Source: Candidatus Omnitrophota bacterium
GTDB taxonomy: Bacteria; Omnitrophota; Gorgyraeia; 2-01-FULL-45-10
Assembly (NCBI GenBank): GCA_026387115.1
Contig: JAPLMI010000063.1
Location: 1 to 8,382, forward strand
DNA length: 8,382 bases
Direction of reading: 5' to 3'
Notes under the pieces: generated by a model
Told to the model about the DNA's origin: nothing
Database searches by the model: none
Seen by the model: the letters and a program-made list of their open reading frames with translations, nothing else
In this document: in pieces, positions 1 to 6,384 of the stretch
Numbering within the stretch: position 1 is the first letter of the stretch
Layout of the letters: every line of letters starts with the position of its first letter
Translations under genes and position numbers: made by a program

Positions 1-1852
1 CTGAAAGAGTTTGGCGGCAGATCCTTGTAAGGGCCTTTGTAAAATTTTTTTCATCTGAAATATTAAACAGTGTTGAGATCGTCTTCGTCCGAAAACCATT
101 AATAGAGATATTGCGTATCTTCTCTAAATCTTCATCGGTGAGGATTGGGTCTTTTATGAACAATCTATGGCAATGCTCGGCCGTATCTTTAAGTATATTT
201 TTGTGCGGCCCAATATAGCTTTCGAGGCTCATAACGATCTCTTCCCTTATGGGGTCTATGGCCGGATTTGTAACTTGCGCGAATAGTTGCTTAAAGTAAT
301 TGTAAAGAAGCTGCGGCTTTTCGGATAATATCGCGTGGGGCGTATCGTTGCCCATAGAGCCGATTGGCTCGCTCGCCTTTTCAGCCATAGGTTTAAGTAT
401 GAATTTAAAATCTTCGCGGGTATATCCGAAAGCCCTCAACGAAACCAAAATATCCTGATTATGCCTTTTTAGGGTTTTACCCGGCTCTATGCCGTCCAGA
501 TCGATCATCGACTTTTCGAGCCATTTGCCGTACGGATGTGCCAGGGAGAGAGCTTTTTTAATCTCTCCATCGTCAACGATCCTTTTCTCTTCAGTGTCTA
601 TGAATAGCATTTTACCGGGTTCAAGCCGGCCGGATATTTTTATGTCGGCCGGGTTAATATCCAGCACGCCGACTTCGGAAGCCATGACGATAAAATCTTC
701 CTTGGTTACTATATATCGAGCCGGCCTCAAGCCATTCCTGTCGAGAACTGCCCCTACGCATTTTCCGTCTGTGAAGGCGATCGCTGCCGGGCCGTCCCAC
801 GGTTCCATAAGACAAGAGCGGTATTTATAAAAATCTCTCAAGTTTCTATCGATGGAATTATCCTGCTCCCACGCAGGAGGTATAAGCATGCTCATCGCAT
901 CCGCGAGAGAACGTCCCGATAAGACCAACAGCTCAAAAACATTGTCAATGGCGGCAGAATCGCTTCCGCCTGGCACAATGACTGGCTTGACCTGGTCTAT
1001 GCTTTTGTCTAAGATAGGGCTTTTCAGGAGGCCTTCTTTCGCTTTCATCCAATTTACATTTCCGCGAAGGGTATTTATCTCGCCATTATGCGCAAGAAAC
1101 CTGAATGGTTGGGCAAGGTCCCATGTCGGGAATGTGTTTGTGCTGTAACGAGAATGCACAATACATATGGAGCTTTTTAAGGCTTCATCTTTTAGATCTA
1201 GGAAAAATTCACCAAGCTGAGAGGGCATCAGAAGCCCTTTATAAGAAAATGTCCTGCAGGATATATTCGTAATATAGAAGGAATGTTTTTGCTTAAGCCT
1301 AGATGACCGGATGACATTCTCTATCTCCTTCCTTATGATATAGAGCTTTCTTTCGAATCCTATCTCTTCTTTCATGTTGTTATTTTTAGCTATAAATATC
1401 TGCTCGATGGAAGGCTCGCTTTCCTTGGCGGTCTTGCCTATGCCGGAATCGTCAACCAGCACCACCCGCCAGCCTAATATAGCCTGCCCCTCTTTTTCGA
1501 CGATCTTTTTAAATGTATTTTTGCAGAACTCTTTTTCCGCCGGGTCAGCCGGTAAAAATATAAGCCCTGTCCCATAAGAACCTTTTTCCGGCAGATCCAT
1601 ACCATCCTTGCGGCAACTTTTAAGAAAAAACTCATGCGGAATCTGGATAAGGATCCCCGCCCCGTCGCCCGTTTTCGGATCCGCGCCTGTCGCTCCGCGA
1701 TGAGACATCCTTCTTAAAACTTCAAGACCTTTCTTTACGATATCGTTCGAAGGCCTTCCTTTTATATCGCAAACGAACCCTACACCGCAGGAATCATGTT
1801 CAAGCTGGGGATCATATAATCCTTGTTTTGATGGAAAATGTGAATATTTCAT
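1..1852 (-). CDS. gltB: Glutamate synthase large subunit, N-terminal part (runs off the window)
   Basis: Makes glutamate from glutamine and 2-oxoglutarate; with GlnA it forms the GS-GOGAT cycle. The frame is open from ATG at 1852 to the window edge, 617 codons, about 40% of the usual 1,500-residue protein. The first 21 residues look like the removable propeptide, followed by the catalytic Cys22 in HDSCGVGF. The class II amidotransferase domain shows MSHRGATGADPKTGDGAG (about 54-71), then VHSRYSTN, AHNGEINT and GNVNWM further on. LDRNGLRPARY marks the end of that domain, and the last 150 residues match the start of the central domain. The FMN and FeS parts lie outside the window. A weak AGG sits 8 nt before the start. 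The 69-nt gap after glnA has a 5-bp hairpin (1900-1912) whose following T-run is too far away to be a terminator, so read-through from glnA is likely. No frameshift was noticed. Confidence 0.96.
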   Translation of the reverse strand, partial: MKYSHFPSKQGLYDPQLEHDSCGVGFVCDIKGRPSNDIVKKGLEVLRRMSHRGATGADPKTGDGAGILIQIPHEFFLKSCRKDGMDLPEKGSYGTGLIFLPADPAEKEFCKNTFKKIVEKEGQAILGWRVVLVDDSGIGKTAKESEPSIEQIFIAKNNNMKEEIGFERKLYIIRKEIENVIRSSRLKQKHSFYITNISCRTFSYKGLLMPSQLGEFFLDLKDEALKSSICIVHSRYSTNTFPTWDLAQPFRFLAHNGEINTLRGNVNWMKAKEGLLKSPILDKSIDQVKPVIVPGGSDSAAIDNVFELLVLSGRSLADAMSMLIPPAWEQDNSIDRNLRDFYKYRSCLMEPWDGPAAIAFTDGKCVGAVLDRNGLRPARYIVTKEDFIVMASEVGVLDINPADIKISGRLEPGKMLFIDTEEKRIVDDGEIKKALSLAHPYGKWLEKSMIDLDGIEPGKTLKRHNQDILVSLRAFGYTREDFKFILKPMAEKASEPIGSMGNDTPHAILSEKPQLLYNYFKQLFAQVTNPAIDPIREEIVMSLESYIGPHKNILKDTAEHCHRLFIKDPILTDEDLEKIRNISINGFRTKTISTLFNISDEKNFTKALTRICRQTLS

Positions 1853-1921
1853 TTTTTGTGCCTGAATTTTGTGCACTCTAGTTCAAAAAATTATCCTTCT
1901 AAGCGGAGCTTATCTAACTTG

Positions 1922-3253
1922 CTATAGGATCGAAAGATACTTATCGAGTTCAAACTGCGAAACTTGAATCCTGTATTCATCCCACTCCTTCTTCTTCAGC
2001 TCAACAAACCTTGGGAAAATGTGGTCTCCGAGGATCTTTTTCACAAGCGCGCTATCCTCGGCTATTGAAATTGCATGACCGAGCGAGCCGGGAAGAGTTT
2101 CGATGCCTTTTTGTTTTCTTTCTGTATCGGTCAAATGATATAAATTGGTATCCATCGGTTTAGGCACTTTATACCCCTTTTCTACACCTTCCAATCCGGC
2201 ATGGAGCATAGCTGCAAATGTGAGATAAGGATTGCATGCCGGGTCGCATGCCCTGAACTCACATCTGGTGGCCTTCTCTTTACCCGGATAATAGAGGGGT
2301 ACTCTAACGAGCGCGGACCTATTTCTGCGGCTCCATGCTACATATACCGGCGCCTCATAACCAGGCACTAACCTTTTGTATGAGTTTGTGGTCTGCGCGA
2401 ATATGGCGCAGATTTCTTTTGCGTGCTTCAAAAGACCGGCTATATAGTTGCGGGCGGTATCCGAAAGGTAATCTTCGCTCTTTGCGTCAAAGAACATATT
2501 TTTACTTCCTTTAAACAGCGATTGATGGGTATGCATGCCGGATCCGTTCTCGCCAAAGATAGGTTTCGGCATAAAGGTGGCATATACCCCGAACTTGCTC
2601 GCGATCTCCTTTACAACGACCTTGTAGGTTATTACGCTGTCCGCCATTTCAAGCGCATCTTTGTAGCGCATGTCAACTTCATGTTGCGATGGAGCTACTT
2701 CATGGTGGGAATATTCAACGTCTATGCCCATCTTCTCAAGGGCCAATACGGTTTCACGTCTCAAGTCACTTGCGACATCGAGCGTTGTAAGGTCGAAATA
2801 ACCTCCCTTATCAAGCGTCTCTGTAGAGGCATCTGTCTTAAAATAGAAATACTCCAGTTCCGGTCCCAGATAATAATGGTCAAACCCCATTTTAGTTGCC
2901 CGCTTAAGGGCTTTTTTCAGCACATAGCGCGGGTCGCCTTCATACGGTGTTTTGTCGGGATTCAATATATCGCATATCATCCTGCCAACAGCATTTTCGG
3001 ATGGCCTCCACGGAAGGATCGCGAAGGTTTCCGGATCGGGCATCGCGATCATGTCTGATTCCTCAATATCCTGATAACCTGTAATGGAGGAACCATCAAA
3101 CCCCATGCCGTTTTCCAATGCGCCCGCCAGCTCTTTGTCCGTAATCGCAAAGCTCTTTACCTGTCCCAGCACATCCGTAAACCATAGGCGCATAAACTTT
3201 ACGTCATTATCCTTTACCAATTTTAGAATATCCTGTTTTGTCTTTTTCGCCAT
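1922..3253 (-). CDS. glnA: Type I glutamine synthetase, GSI-alpha class
   Basis: ATP-dependent cytosolic synthesis of glutamine from glutamate and ammonium. The 443-residue protein aligns by eye along its length with Bacillus GlnA (444 residues), beginning MAKKTKQD like Bacillus MAKYTRED. The beta-grasp domain has the FDGSSI latch motif (52-57). Active-site residues include E132 and E134 (GPELEYF), E185 (SHHEVAP), E192, H241 (NGSGMHTH), R294 and E300 (NSYKRLVPGYEAP), and R330/E332. The length and the lack of the insertion seen in E. coli GlnA place it in the GSI-alpha class, which is normally controlled by feedback inhibition and not by adenylylation. Tyr372 sits where E. coli has Tyr397, but Bacillus also has Tyr there. 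The start at 3253 is chosen because an AAAGGAG ribosome site (3261-3267) lies 7 nt before it; a longer reading from TTG at 3298 would begin inside the leader terminator. It is the first gene behind the fifth attenuator. Confidence 0.97.
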   Translation of the reverse strand: MAKKTKQDILKLVKDNDVKFMRLWFTDVLGQVKSFAITDKELAGALENGMGFDGSSITGYQDIEESDMIAMPDPETFAILPWRPSENAVGRMICDILNPDKTPYEGDPRYVLKKALKRATKMGFDHYYLGPELEYFYFKTDASTETLDKGGYFDLTTLDVASDLRRETVLALEKMGIDVEYSHHEVAPSQHEVDMRYKDALEMADSVITYKVVVKEIASKFGVYATFMPKPIFGENGSGMHTHQSLFKGSKNMFFDAKSEDYLSDTARNYIAGLLKHAKEICAIFAQTTNSYKRLVPGYEAPVYVAWSRRNRSALVRVPLYYPGKEKATRCEFRACDPACNPYLTFAAMLHAGLEGVEKGYKVPKPMDTNLYHLTDTERKQKGIETLPGSLGHAISIAEDSALVKKILGDHIFPRFVELKKKEWDEYRIQVSQFELDKYLSIL

Positions 3254-3272
3254 TTTTAATCTCCTTTCCATT

Positions 3273-3322
3273 AAAATAAAAAGCGTCCATTCGGTCAAAA
3301 TCCGGTGACCATAAATGAACGC
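3273..3322 (-). terminator. Intrinsic terminator in the glnA leader (attenuator 5)
   Basis: In the mRNA sense a 9-bp outer stem, GCGTTCATT with AATGGACGC (one G-U pair), encloses an inner 5-bp stem, GGTCA with TGACC. It is followed by T5-A-T4. It ends 6 nt before the glnA ribosome site, so it would stop transcription before glnA unless overridden. Its 5' arm is the same sequence as the 3' side of the hairpin at 3313-3335. Confidence 0.85.
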
Positions 3323-3366
3323 CTCTGTTCTATTCTCGACTATTTAAGCACCACTACGTACTTAAA
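3313..3366 (-). promoter_or_regulatory. Candidate ANTAR-type dual hairpin (antiterminator) before glnA
   Basis: Two adjacent hairpins in the mRNA sense. The first (3343-3366) is TTTAAGTAC paired with GTGCTTAAA (one G-U pair) around the six-base loop GTAGTG. The second (3313-3335) is GAAC-AGAGGC-GTTC, extended by GAAT pairing with ATTT across one bulged A. The second loop has A1 and G4, the recognised ANTAR-target loop; the first has G4 but G in place of A1. Hairpin 2 shares GGCGTTCATT with the terminator, so the two cannot coexist. Protein stabilisation of hairpin 2 would therefore allow glnA expression. Confidence 0.68.
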
Positions 3367-3391
3367 TCTTTACATATATACAAGTAAAGAT
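3366..3391 (-). other. AT-rich hairpin upstream of the glnA antiterminator
   Basis: Eight perfect pairs, ATCTTTAC with GTAAAGAT, around a 10-base loop, with no T-run after it. It abuts the first hexaloop hairpin. It could be part of the leader fold or an operator-like palindrome; nothing in the sequence decides between these. Confidence 0.4.
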
Positions 3392-3408
3392 GAGCCTGTT
3401 TTGGTAAC

Positions 3409-3453
3409 CAAATTTTGCGAAGCAAAATTTGATCCTGATCCGCCAAAGGCGGA
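3409..3453. repeat. Paired perfect palindromes between the PII gene and glnA
   Basis: Two compact palindromes lie 7 nt apart. One (3439-3453) has 6-bp arms TCCGCC/GGCGGA around three bases. The other (3409-3431) has 10-bp arms CAAATTTTGC/GCAAAATTTG around three bases. Neither is followed by a T-run, so they are not standard terminators. They look like a dispersed intergenic palindromic element (REP or MITE-like), possibly protecting the 3' end of the amtB-PII message. Only one copy is in this window, so a repeat family is an inference. Confidence 0.45.
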
Positions 3454-3461
3454 GAAAGACC

Positions 3462-3803
3462 TTAACCGATTGCAACCGAACCTTTTTCCCCTGTGCGTAT
3501 CCTTACGCATTCCTCCAAATTCAATATGAATATCTTGCCGTCGCCGATACCTCCGGTCTTGGCAGCTTTTACTATCGCTGATATTGTTGGTTCGACATAG
3601 TTTTCGTTAACCGCAATCTCAAGTCGAACCTTCTTTAGTAAGTTTCCCGTTTCTTTTCGTCCTCTATAAACTTGGGTTTGTCCTTTCTGTCTTCCGCACC
3701 CGATAACATTGGAGACGGTCTTAAGATAAATTTCTTTTTTATCGAGCTCTTGTAAAACATCTTCGAGCTTGTGCGGCTGAATAATTGCTATTATAAGTTT
3801 CAT
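3462..3803 (-). CDS. glnK: PII nitrogen regulatory protein (GlnB/GlnK family)
   Basis: A trimeric cytosolic signal protein that binds ATP/ADP and 2-oxoglutarate and, when paired with AmtB, plugs the ammonium channel at low 2-oxoglutarate. At 113 residues it has the full PII length. Visible features are the start MKLIIAIIQPHKLEDV, Gln39 in CGRQKGQ (2-oxoglutarate/Mg-ATP site), the T-loop at 37-55, Lys58, the B-loop TGGIGDGKIF (83-92) and the C-loop VRIRTGE (100-106). The T-loop reads YRGRKETGNLL: position 51, the uridylylated Tyr of E. coli PII, is Glu here, so that modification is not possible at this site. The start is 10 nt after the amtB stop, with a ribosome site (AAGGAG) overlapping that stop, so the two are cotranscribed. 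The symbol glnK is preferred over glnB only because of the amtB linkage. Confidence 0.95.
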   Translation of the reverse strand: MKLIIAIIQPHKLEDVLQELDKKEIYLKTVSNVIGCGRQKGQTQVYRGRKETGNLLKKVRLEIAVNENYVEPTISAIVKAAKTGGIGDGKIFILNLEECVRIRTGEKGSVAIG

Positions 3804-3813
3804 ATTTTTCTCC

Positions 3814-5049
3814 TTAATCTAATAGTGTATAGGCGCTTTCTTCATGCTGGGTGATGTCGAGCCCGACGACTTCATCCTCGTCAGTGACTCTCAACCCCAT
3901 CAAGGCGTCCAGGACCTTTAAGAGCACGAAGGTCGCTACAATCGCATAGACAATTGTAGCTGCCACTCCTATTAATTGAACTTTGAATTGGCCAATGTTT
4001 CCGAATAATAGGCCGTTATTACCGGCCGGGTTTATTATCTTTTGCGCCAATAGCCCTGTCATCAATGCACCTACTGTACCACCTACCCCATGGACTCCAA
4101 ATGCGTCGAGTGAGTCATCGTATGCGAGTTTTAGCTTCACAACAGCCACAGCCGTATAGCAGACGAGCGAAGCCGCAATACCTATTATCATTGCCGAGAT
4201 CGGCGATACGAAACCCGCGGCCGGCGTTACCGTCGCGAGGCCTGCGACCGCTCCGGTCGCGCCGCCGAGTATGGTCGGTTTGCCTGCCAGCTTCCACTCT
4301 ATCGCCATCCACGTTAATGCAGCCGCAGACGCAGCCGTGTTTGTAGCTATGAACGCCGATACCGCGAGTCCGTTCGCAGCAAGCGCGCTCCCAGCATTAA
4401 ATCCGAACCAGCCGAACCATAATAGTGCTGCTCCCAGCACTACGAGAGGCAGGTTATGCGGTGGCATCGGTTCGCGGCCATACCCTCGCCGCTTGCCTAG
4501 CATGAGAGCGCATATAAGTGCCGAGATACCGGAAGAGAGATGAACGACTATCCCACCCGCGAAATCTAATACTCCCATATTCCTGAGCCATCCACCGGCA
4601 CCCCATACCCAGTGGCATACGGGATCATACACAAGCGTGGCCCATAATAAGGTAAAGATGACATATGTCGAGAACTTCATTCTTTCTGCGAACGCGCCGG
4701 TTATCAGGCCTGGAGTGATTACGGCAAACATCATCTGATAGACCATGAACAAGAGATGTGGTATAGTCGCTGCATAATCTGGGTTCGGGGCCATACCTAC
4801 ACCTTTTAAACCGAACCAGGCAAGACTTCCTATGAAGTGCCCCTTGTCAGGCCCGAATGAAAGGCTGTACCCCCACAGTATCCATTGTATGCTTATAAGG
4901 CAGAGAACAAAAAAGGATTGCATCATCGTCGCCAAAACATTTTTGCGCCTCACAAGGCCGCCGTAGAAAAAAGCAAGCCCTGGGGCAGTCATCATCATAA
5001 CGAGCGCTGTCGAAATTAAAACCCAAGCAGTATCTCCGGAATTGATCAT
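3814..5049 (-). CDS. amtB: Ammonium transporter, Amt/MEP/Rh family
   Basis: A trimeric inner-membrane ammonium channel. The 411-residue protein shows about 11 hydrophobic spans, the usual number. It begins with DTAWVLISTALVMMMT (6-21) and FFYGGLVRRKN (27-37). Pore residues are visible: the twin histidines H170 (DFAGGIVVH) and H320 (FGVHGVGG), the structural Asp162, Phe108 in YQMMFAVITPGLITGAFAER and the FGWFGFNAGSALAAN segment (212-226). The cytoplasmic tail has the conserved GLRVTDEDEVVGLD pattern that contacts PII, ending HEESAY where HGE.AY is common. No cleavable signal peptide is seen upstream of this start, although some relatives carry one. AGGAGG with 5 nt spacing precedes ATG 5049. 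It lies 16 nt after the barrel-protein gene and 10 nt before the PII gene, in one transcription unit, and should be limited by attenuators 1-4 upstream. Confidence 0.97.
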   Translation of the reverse strand: MINSGDTAWVLISTALVMMMTAPGLAFFYGGLVRRKNVLATMMQSFFVLCLISIQWILWGYSLSFGPDKGHFIGSLAWFGLKGVGMAPNPDYAATIPHLLFMVYQMMFAVITPGLITGAFAERMKFSTYVIFTLLWATLVYDPVCHWVWGAGGWLRNMGVLDFAGGIVVHLSSGISALICALMLGKRRGYGREPMPPHNLPLVVLGAALLWFGWFGFNAGSALAANGLAVSAFIATNTAASAAALTWMAIEWKLAGKPTILGGATGAVAGLATVTPAAGFVSPISAMIIGIAASLVCYTAVAVVKLKLAYDDSLDAFGVHGVGGTVGALMTGLLAQKIINPAGNNGLLFGNIGQFKVQLIGVAATIVYAIVATFVLLKVLDALMGLRVTDEDEVVGLDITQHEESAYTLLD

Positions 5050-5065
5050 ATTACCCTCCTAGTAA

Positions 5066-5596
5066 TTAACATCTACCTGCAGGTATTAGCTTTCCGTTAC
5101 CCCAGAAATACCCTGCGGAAAACCTACCCAGCGAGAGATCCTTCAACTTGACCGTCTTTGCGGCTTTGCCGTATATGATGTTGTAGCCGGTCTTGTCGGG
5201 CTTCGTACCTATATCATATATACCGCAGGCTATGGCCGGAAAATACGGGCCGTATGAATCTTCAGGCACCGCCAGCTTGGTATTGAAATATACAGGATAT
5301 CCGTCCAGATTGCCGTAGCCTGTCTTATAATCAAATCCGGCTTCCGCGGTCAATTTCTTAAAAGGTAGTATTCCGAAGGTAAGGCCTGAATTCGTTATCG
5401 GCTCGGGCCGACTGCCATCAGAATTGCATCCTGTGGGTATATAAACATCTGCGGTAACGTGTCCGGTGCCGTAAGCTTGAGTATCGGTAGAAGGTGCCCA
5501 TATATGGGTTGATGCTGTGGCATATGCGAACTCCGGCCGGCATGAAATCAGGGTCAGAACAACGCCCAGCGTCAATAATCTTTCAATATTCCTCAT
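5066..5596 (-). CDS. Exported barrel-like protein upstream of amtB, probably C-terminally truncated
   Basis: 176 residues, function not firmly recognised. Residues 1-26 form a Sec signal peptide with likely cleavage after FAYA; a lipobox-like LISC at 16-19 is an alternative. The mature part alternates polar and aromatic residues and has repeated short beta-like segments (STHIWAPSTDT, LTFGILPFKKLTAEAGFDYKTG, YPVYFNTKLAVPEDSYGPYFPAIACGIYDIG, FSAGYFWGNGKL), as in small outer-membrane porin-like proteins (TorF-type). From memory, relatives beside amtB run clearly longer and end on an aromatic residue. This one stops at KLIPAGRC, and amtB begins 16 nt later, leaving no room for the rest. ATG 5596 is chosen because AAGGGG (5603-5608) lies 6 nt before it; a TTG at 5620 would fall in the terminator T-run. 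It may assist ammonium entry across the outer membrane, by context only. Confidence 0.75.
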   Translation of the reverse strand: MRNIERLLTLGVVLTLISCRPEFAYATASTHIWAPSTDTQAYGTGHVTADVYIPTGCNSDGSRPEPITNSGLTFGILPFKKLTAEAGFDYKTGYGNLDGYPVYFNTKLAVPEDSYGPYFPAIACGIYDIGTKPDKTGYNIIYGKAAKTVKLKDLSLGRFSAGYFWGNGKLIPAGRC

Positions 5597-5612
5597 CTTA
5601 TTCCCCTTACAT

Positions 5613-5661
5613 AAAAACAAAAAAGGCGCCTTCTTAATCTTTCCTCGATTAAAAAGACACC
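5613..5661 (-). terminator. Intrinsic terminator before the barrel-protein gene (attenuator 4)
   Basis: A 15-bp stem in the mRNA sense, GGTGTCTTTTTAATC with GATTAAGAAGGCGCC (three G-U pairs), closes a 7-base loop and is followed by T6-G-T5. It ends 4 nt before the ribosome site of the next gene. Its 5' arm starts inside the loop of the hairpin at 5655-5668, so terminator and hairpin exclude each other. Confidence 0.88.
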
Positions 5662-5692
5662 TACGTCTAAACGGCCTTAAACGTTGCCGTTT
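5655..5692 (-). promoter_or_regulatory. Candidate ANTAR-type dual hairpin before the barrel-protein gene
   Basis: Two hairpins abut directly. The first (5669-5692) has a 7-bp stem AAACGGC/GCCGTTT with a 10-base loop starting AACG (A1, G4, but longer than six). The second (5655-5668) is AGAC-GTAGGT-GTCT, a six-base loop with G4 but G at position 1. It overlaps the terminator 5' arm. An alternative fold of the first, AAACG-GCAA-CGTTT, is possible. This is the weakest match to the ANTAR loop rule in the window, though the layout is the same as in the other leaders. Confidence 0.5.
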
Positions 5693-5708
5693 CCAAAACC
5701 ATCAACAT

Positions 5709-6239
5709 TTACATAAGTAAAAAATTGTTAGGTTTGGTAACCCCGTGCATATCTCTTATGAGTTTTTTCTTATATTTCAACACCATGACATGTGATATAT
5801 GCAGCCTCTCGCCGACTTCTCTGGCGGTTCTACCCTCAGCTAAAAGAAAAAATACCGCCTTTTCTTTTTTGCTAAACCCATTATTCCTTATTTCCTCTAC
5901 GATAATCTCTTTATCTAATAATTCATCCGCTGGTTTAGCCGTGTCTGCTATTATATCTCCGGCCGTATCGCCGTTATCGTTTAAAGGTTGTTCCAAGCTC
6001 ACGATAGATGCTTTGCATCTGTTCTTCCTTGCATAATTAAGGATATGAAATTCGCAACCTTTAGCGATATAAGACTCGTTAACATCTCCGGGCATGCCGC
6101 TCTTATAGTGATCTAAAAGGTATATACACATCTCCTGGTATAGGTCGTCCTCATCTATAAAGAGACCGTGGCCGTTGTGTTTTCTAGCTATCCTCTTTAA
6201 TTTCGGACTTATCTTTTTGTAAAGCTCATCAAAATTCAT
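5709..6239 (-). CDS. Small sigma-70-like factor / HTH transcription regulator
   Basis: 176 residues in two parts. Residues 3-75 resemble sigma region 2: FDELYKKISPKLKRIARK, then DEDDLYQEM (29-37), the usual DL.QE motif, and GCEFHILNYARKNR (61-74). After an acidic linker (about 85-120), residues 121-165 resemble region 4: FSKKEKAVFFLLAEGRTAREVGERLHIS and then a basic recognition helix (VMVLKYKKKLIRDM). This gives an ECF/phage-sized sigma factor with no anti-sigma gene beside it. ATG 6239 is taken, with GAAGG 8 nt upstream; GTG at 6248, preceded by GGAG, is possible and would add three residues. It is the first gene after the promoter and after three consecutive terminators, so its synthesis appears tightly gated. 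Its target promoters are not evident. It might instead act as a non-sigma DNA-binding regulator. Confidence 0.8.
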   Translation of the reverse strand: MNFDELYKKISPKLKRIARKHNGHGLFIDEDDLYQEMCIYLLDHYKSGMPGDVNESYIAKGCEFHILNYARKNRCKASIVSLEQPLNDNGDTAGDIIADTAKPADELLDKEIIVEEIRNNGFSKKEKAVFFLLAEGRTAREVGERLHISHVMVLKYKKKLIRDMHGVTKPNNFLLM

Positions 6240-6265
6240 AGCAATCACCTTCTCTCCACCGAATT

Positions 6266-6316
6266 AAAACAAAAAAGGGCGTTTTTTTGCCGTTACAACC
6301 GGCATAGAACGCCCTT
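6266..6316 (-). terminator. Third tandem terminator of the sigma-gene leader (attenuator 3)
   Basis: A 9-bp outer stem, AAGGGCGTT with AACGCCCTT, encloses an inner 5-bp stem (TGCCG/CGGCA), followed by T6-G-T4. It is the last barrier before the sigma-like gene, ending 12 nt before the GGAG/GAAGG ribosome site. The first six bases of its 5' arm are the loop of the hairpin at 6306-6321. Confidence 0.88.
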
Positions 6317-6321
6317 GTCCC
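6306..6321 (-). promoter_or_regulatory. ANTAR-type hexaloop hairpin overlapping attenuator 3
   Basis: GGGAC-AAGGGC-GTTCT: five pairs including two G-U, with a six-base loop having A1 and G4. Forming it removes AAGGGCGTT from the terminator. It starts directly after the T-run of attenuator 2 with no space for its own first hairpin, so it may work as a single hairpin or borrow an upstream one. Confidence 0.6.
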
Positions 6322-6347
6322 AAAAATAAAAAAGCCCTTTTCGGCTT
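6322..6347 (-). terminator. Second tandem terminator of the sigma-gene leader (attenuator 2)
   Basis: A short 5-bp stem, AAGCC with GGCTT, around the loop GAAAAG, then an almost continuous T-run (T4-A-T5 after the stem). The stem is weaker than in the other four, so termination here may be partial. Its 5' arm coincides with the 3' arm of the hairpin at 6345-6361. Confidence 0.65.
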
Positions 6348-6378
6348 GCTACTTTGCCAAAAAGGACGTCTTTATCCT
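6345..6378 (-). promoter_or_regulatory. Candidate ANTAR-type dual hexaloop hairpin, attenuator 2
   Basis: The first hairpin (6363-6378) is AGGAT-AAAGAC-GTCCT, loop A1/G4. The second (6345-6361) is TTT-G-GC around AAAGTA and GCAAG, with one bulged G, loop A1/G4; an alternative pairs TTGGC with GCCGA around a 10-base loop that still starts AAAG. This is the only module in which both loops are six bases and both obey the A1/G4 rule, so it is the best single match to the known ANTAR target. Confidence 0.66.
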
Positions 6379-6384
6379 ATAAAC

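Noticed and set aside
1853..1921. Attenuator between glnA and gltB
   Set aside because: Only a 5-bp hairpin (1900-1912) is present; its T-run starts about 8 nt after the stem and no competing A1/G4 hairpin was found.
2423..3058. Plus-strand open frame of 211 codons
   Set aside because: It is fully antisense to the strongly conserved glnA coding sequence and has no family motifs.
3254..3298. N-terminal extension of glnA from a TTG at 3298
   Set aside because: It would start inside the terminator stem, the extra 15 residues do not match GlnA proteins, and a good ribosome site precedes the ATG at 3253.
3273..3366. Glutamine (glnA/downstream-peptide) riboswitch
   Set aside because: I do not see the conserved internal-loop motif of those RNAs; the tandem hairpins with six-base loops plus a terminator fit the ANTAR type better.
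3305..3529. Plus-strand open frame of 74 codons across the glnA leader
   Set aside because: It is composed of the hairpins and palindromes plus the antisense of the PII gene end, and has no recognisable protein features.
5066..5596. Lipoprotein call from LISC at residues 16-19
   Set aside because: The hydrophobic segment continues to a better FAYA signal-peptidase I site and the mature part looks like barrel strands; kept only as an alternative.
5597..5620. Longer start (TTG at 5620) for the barrel-like protein
   Set aside because: The TTG lies in the T-run of attenuator 4; AAGGGG 6 nt before ATG 5596 and the signal peptide starting MRNIERLL fit better.
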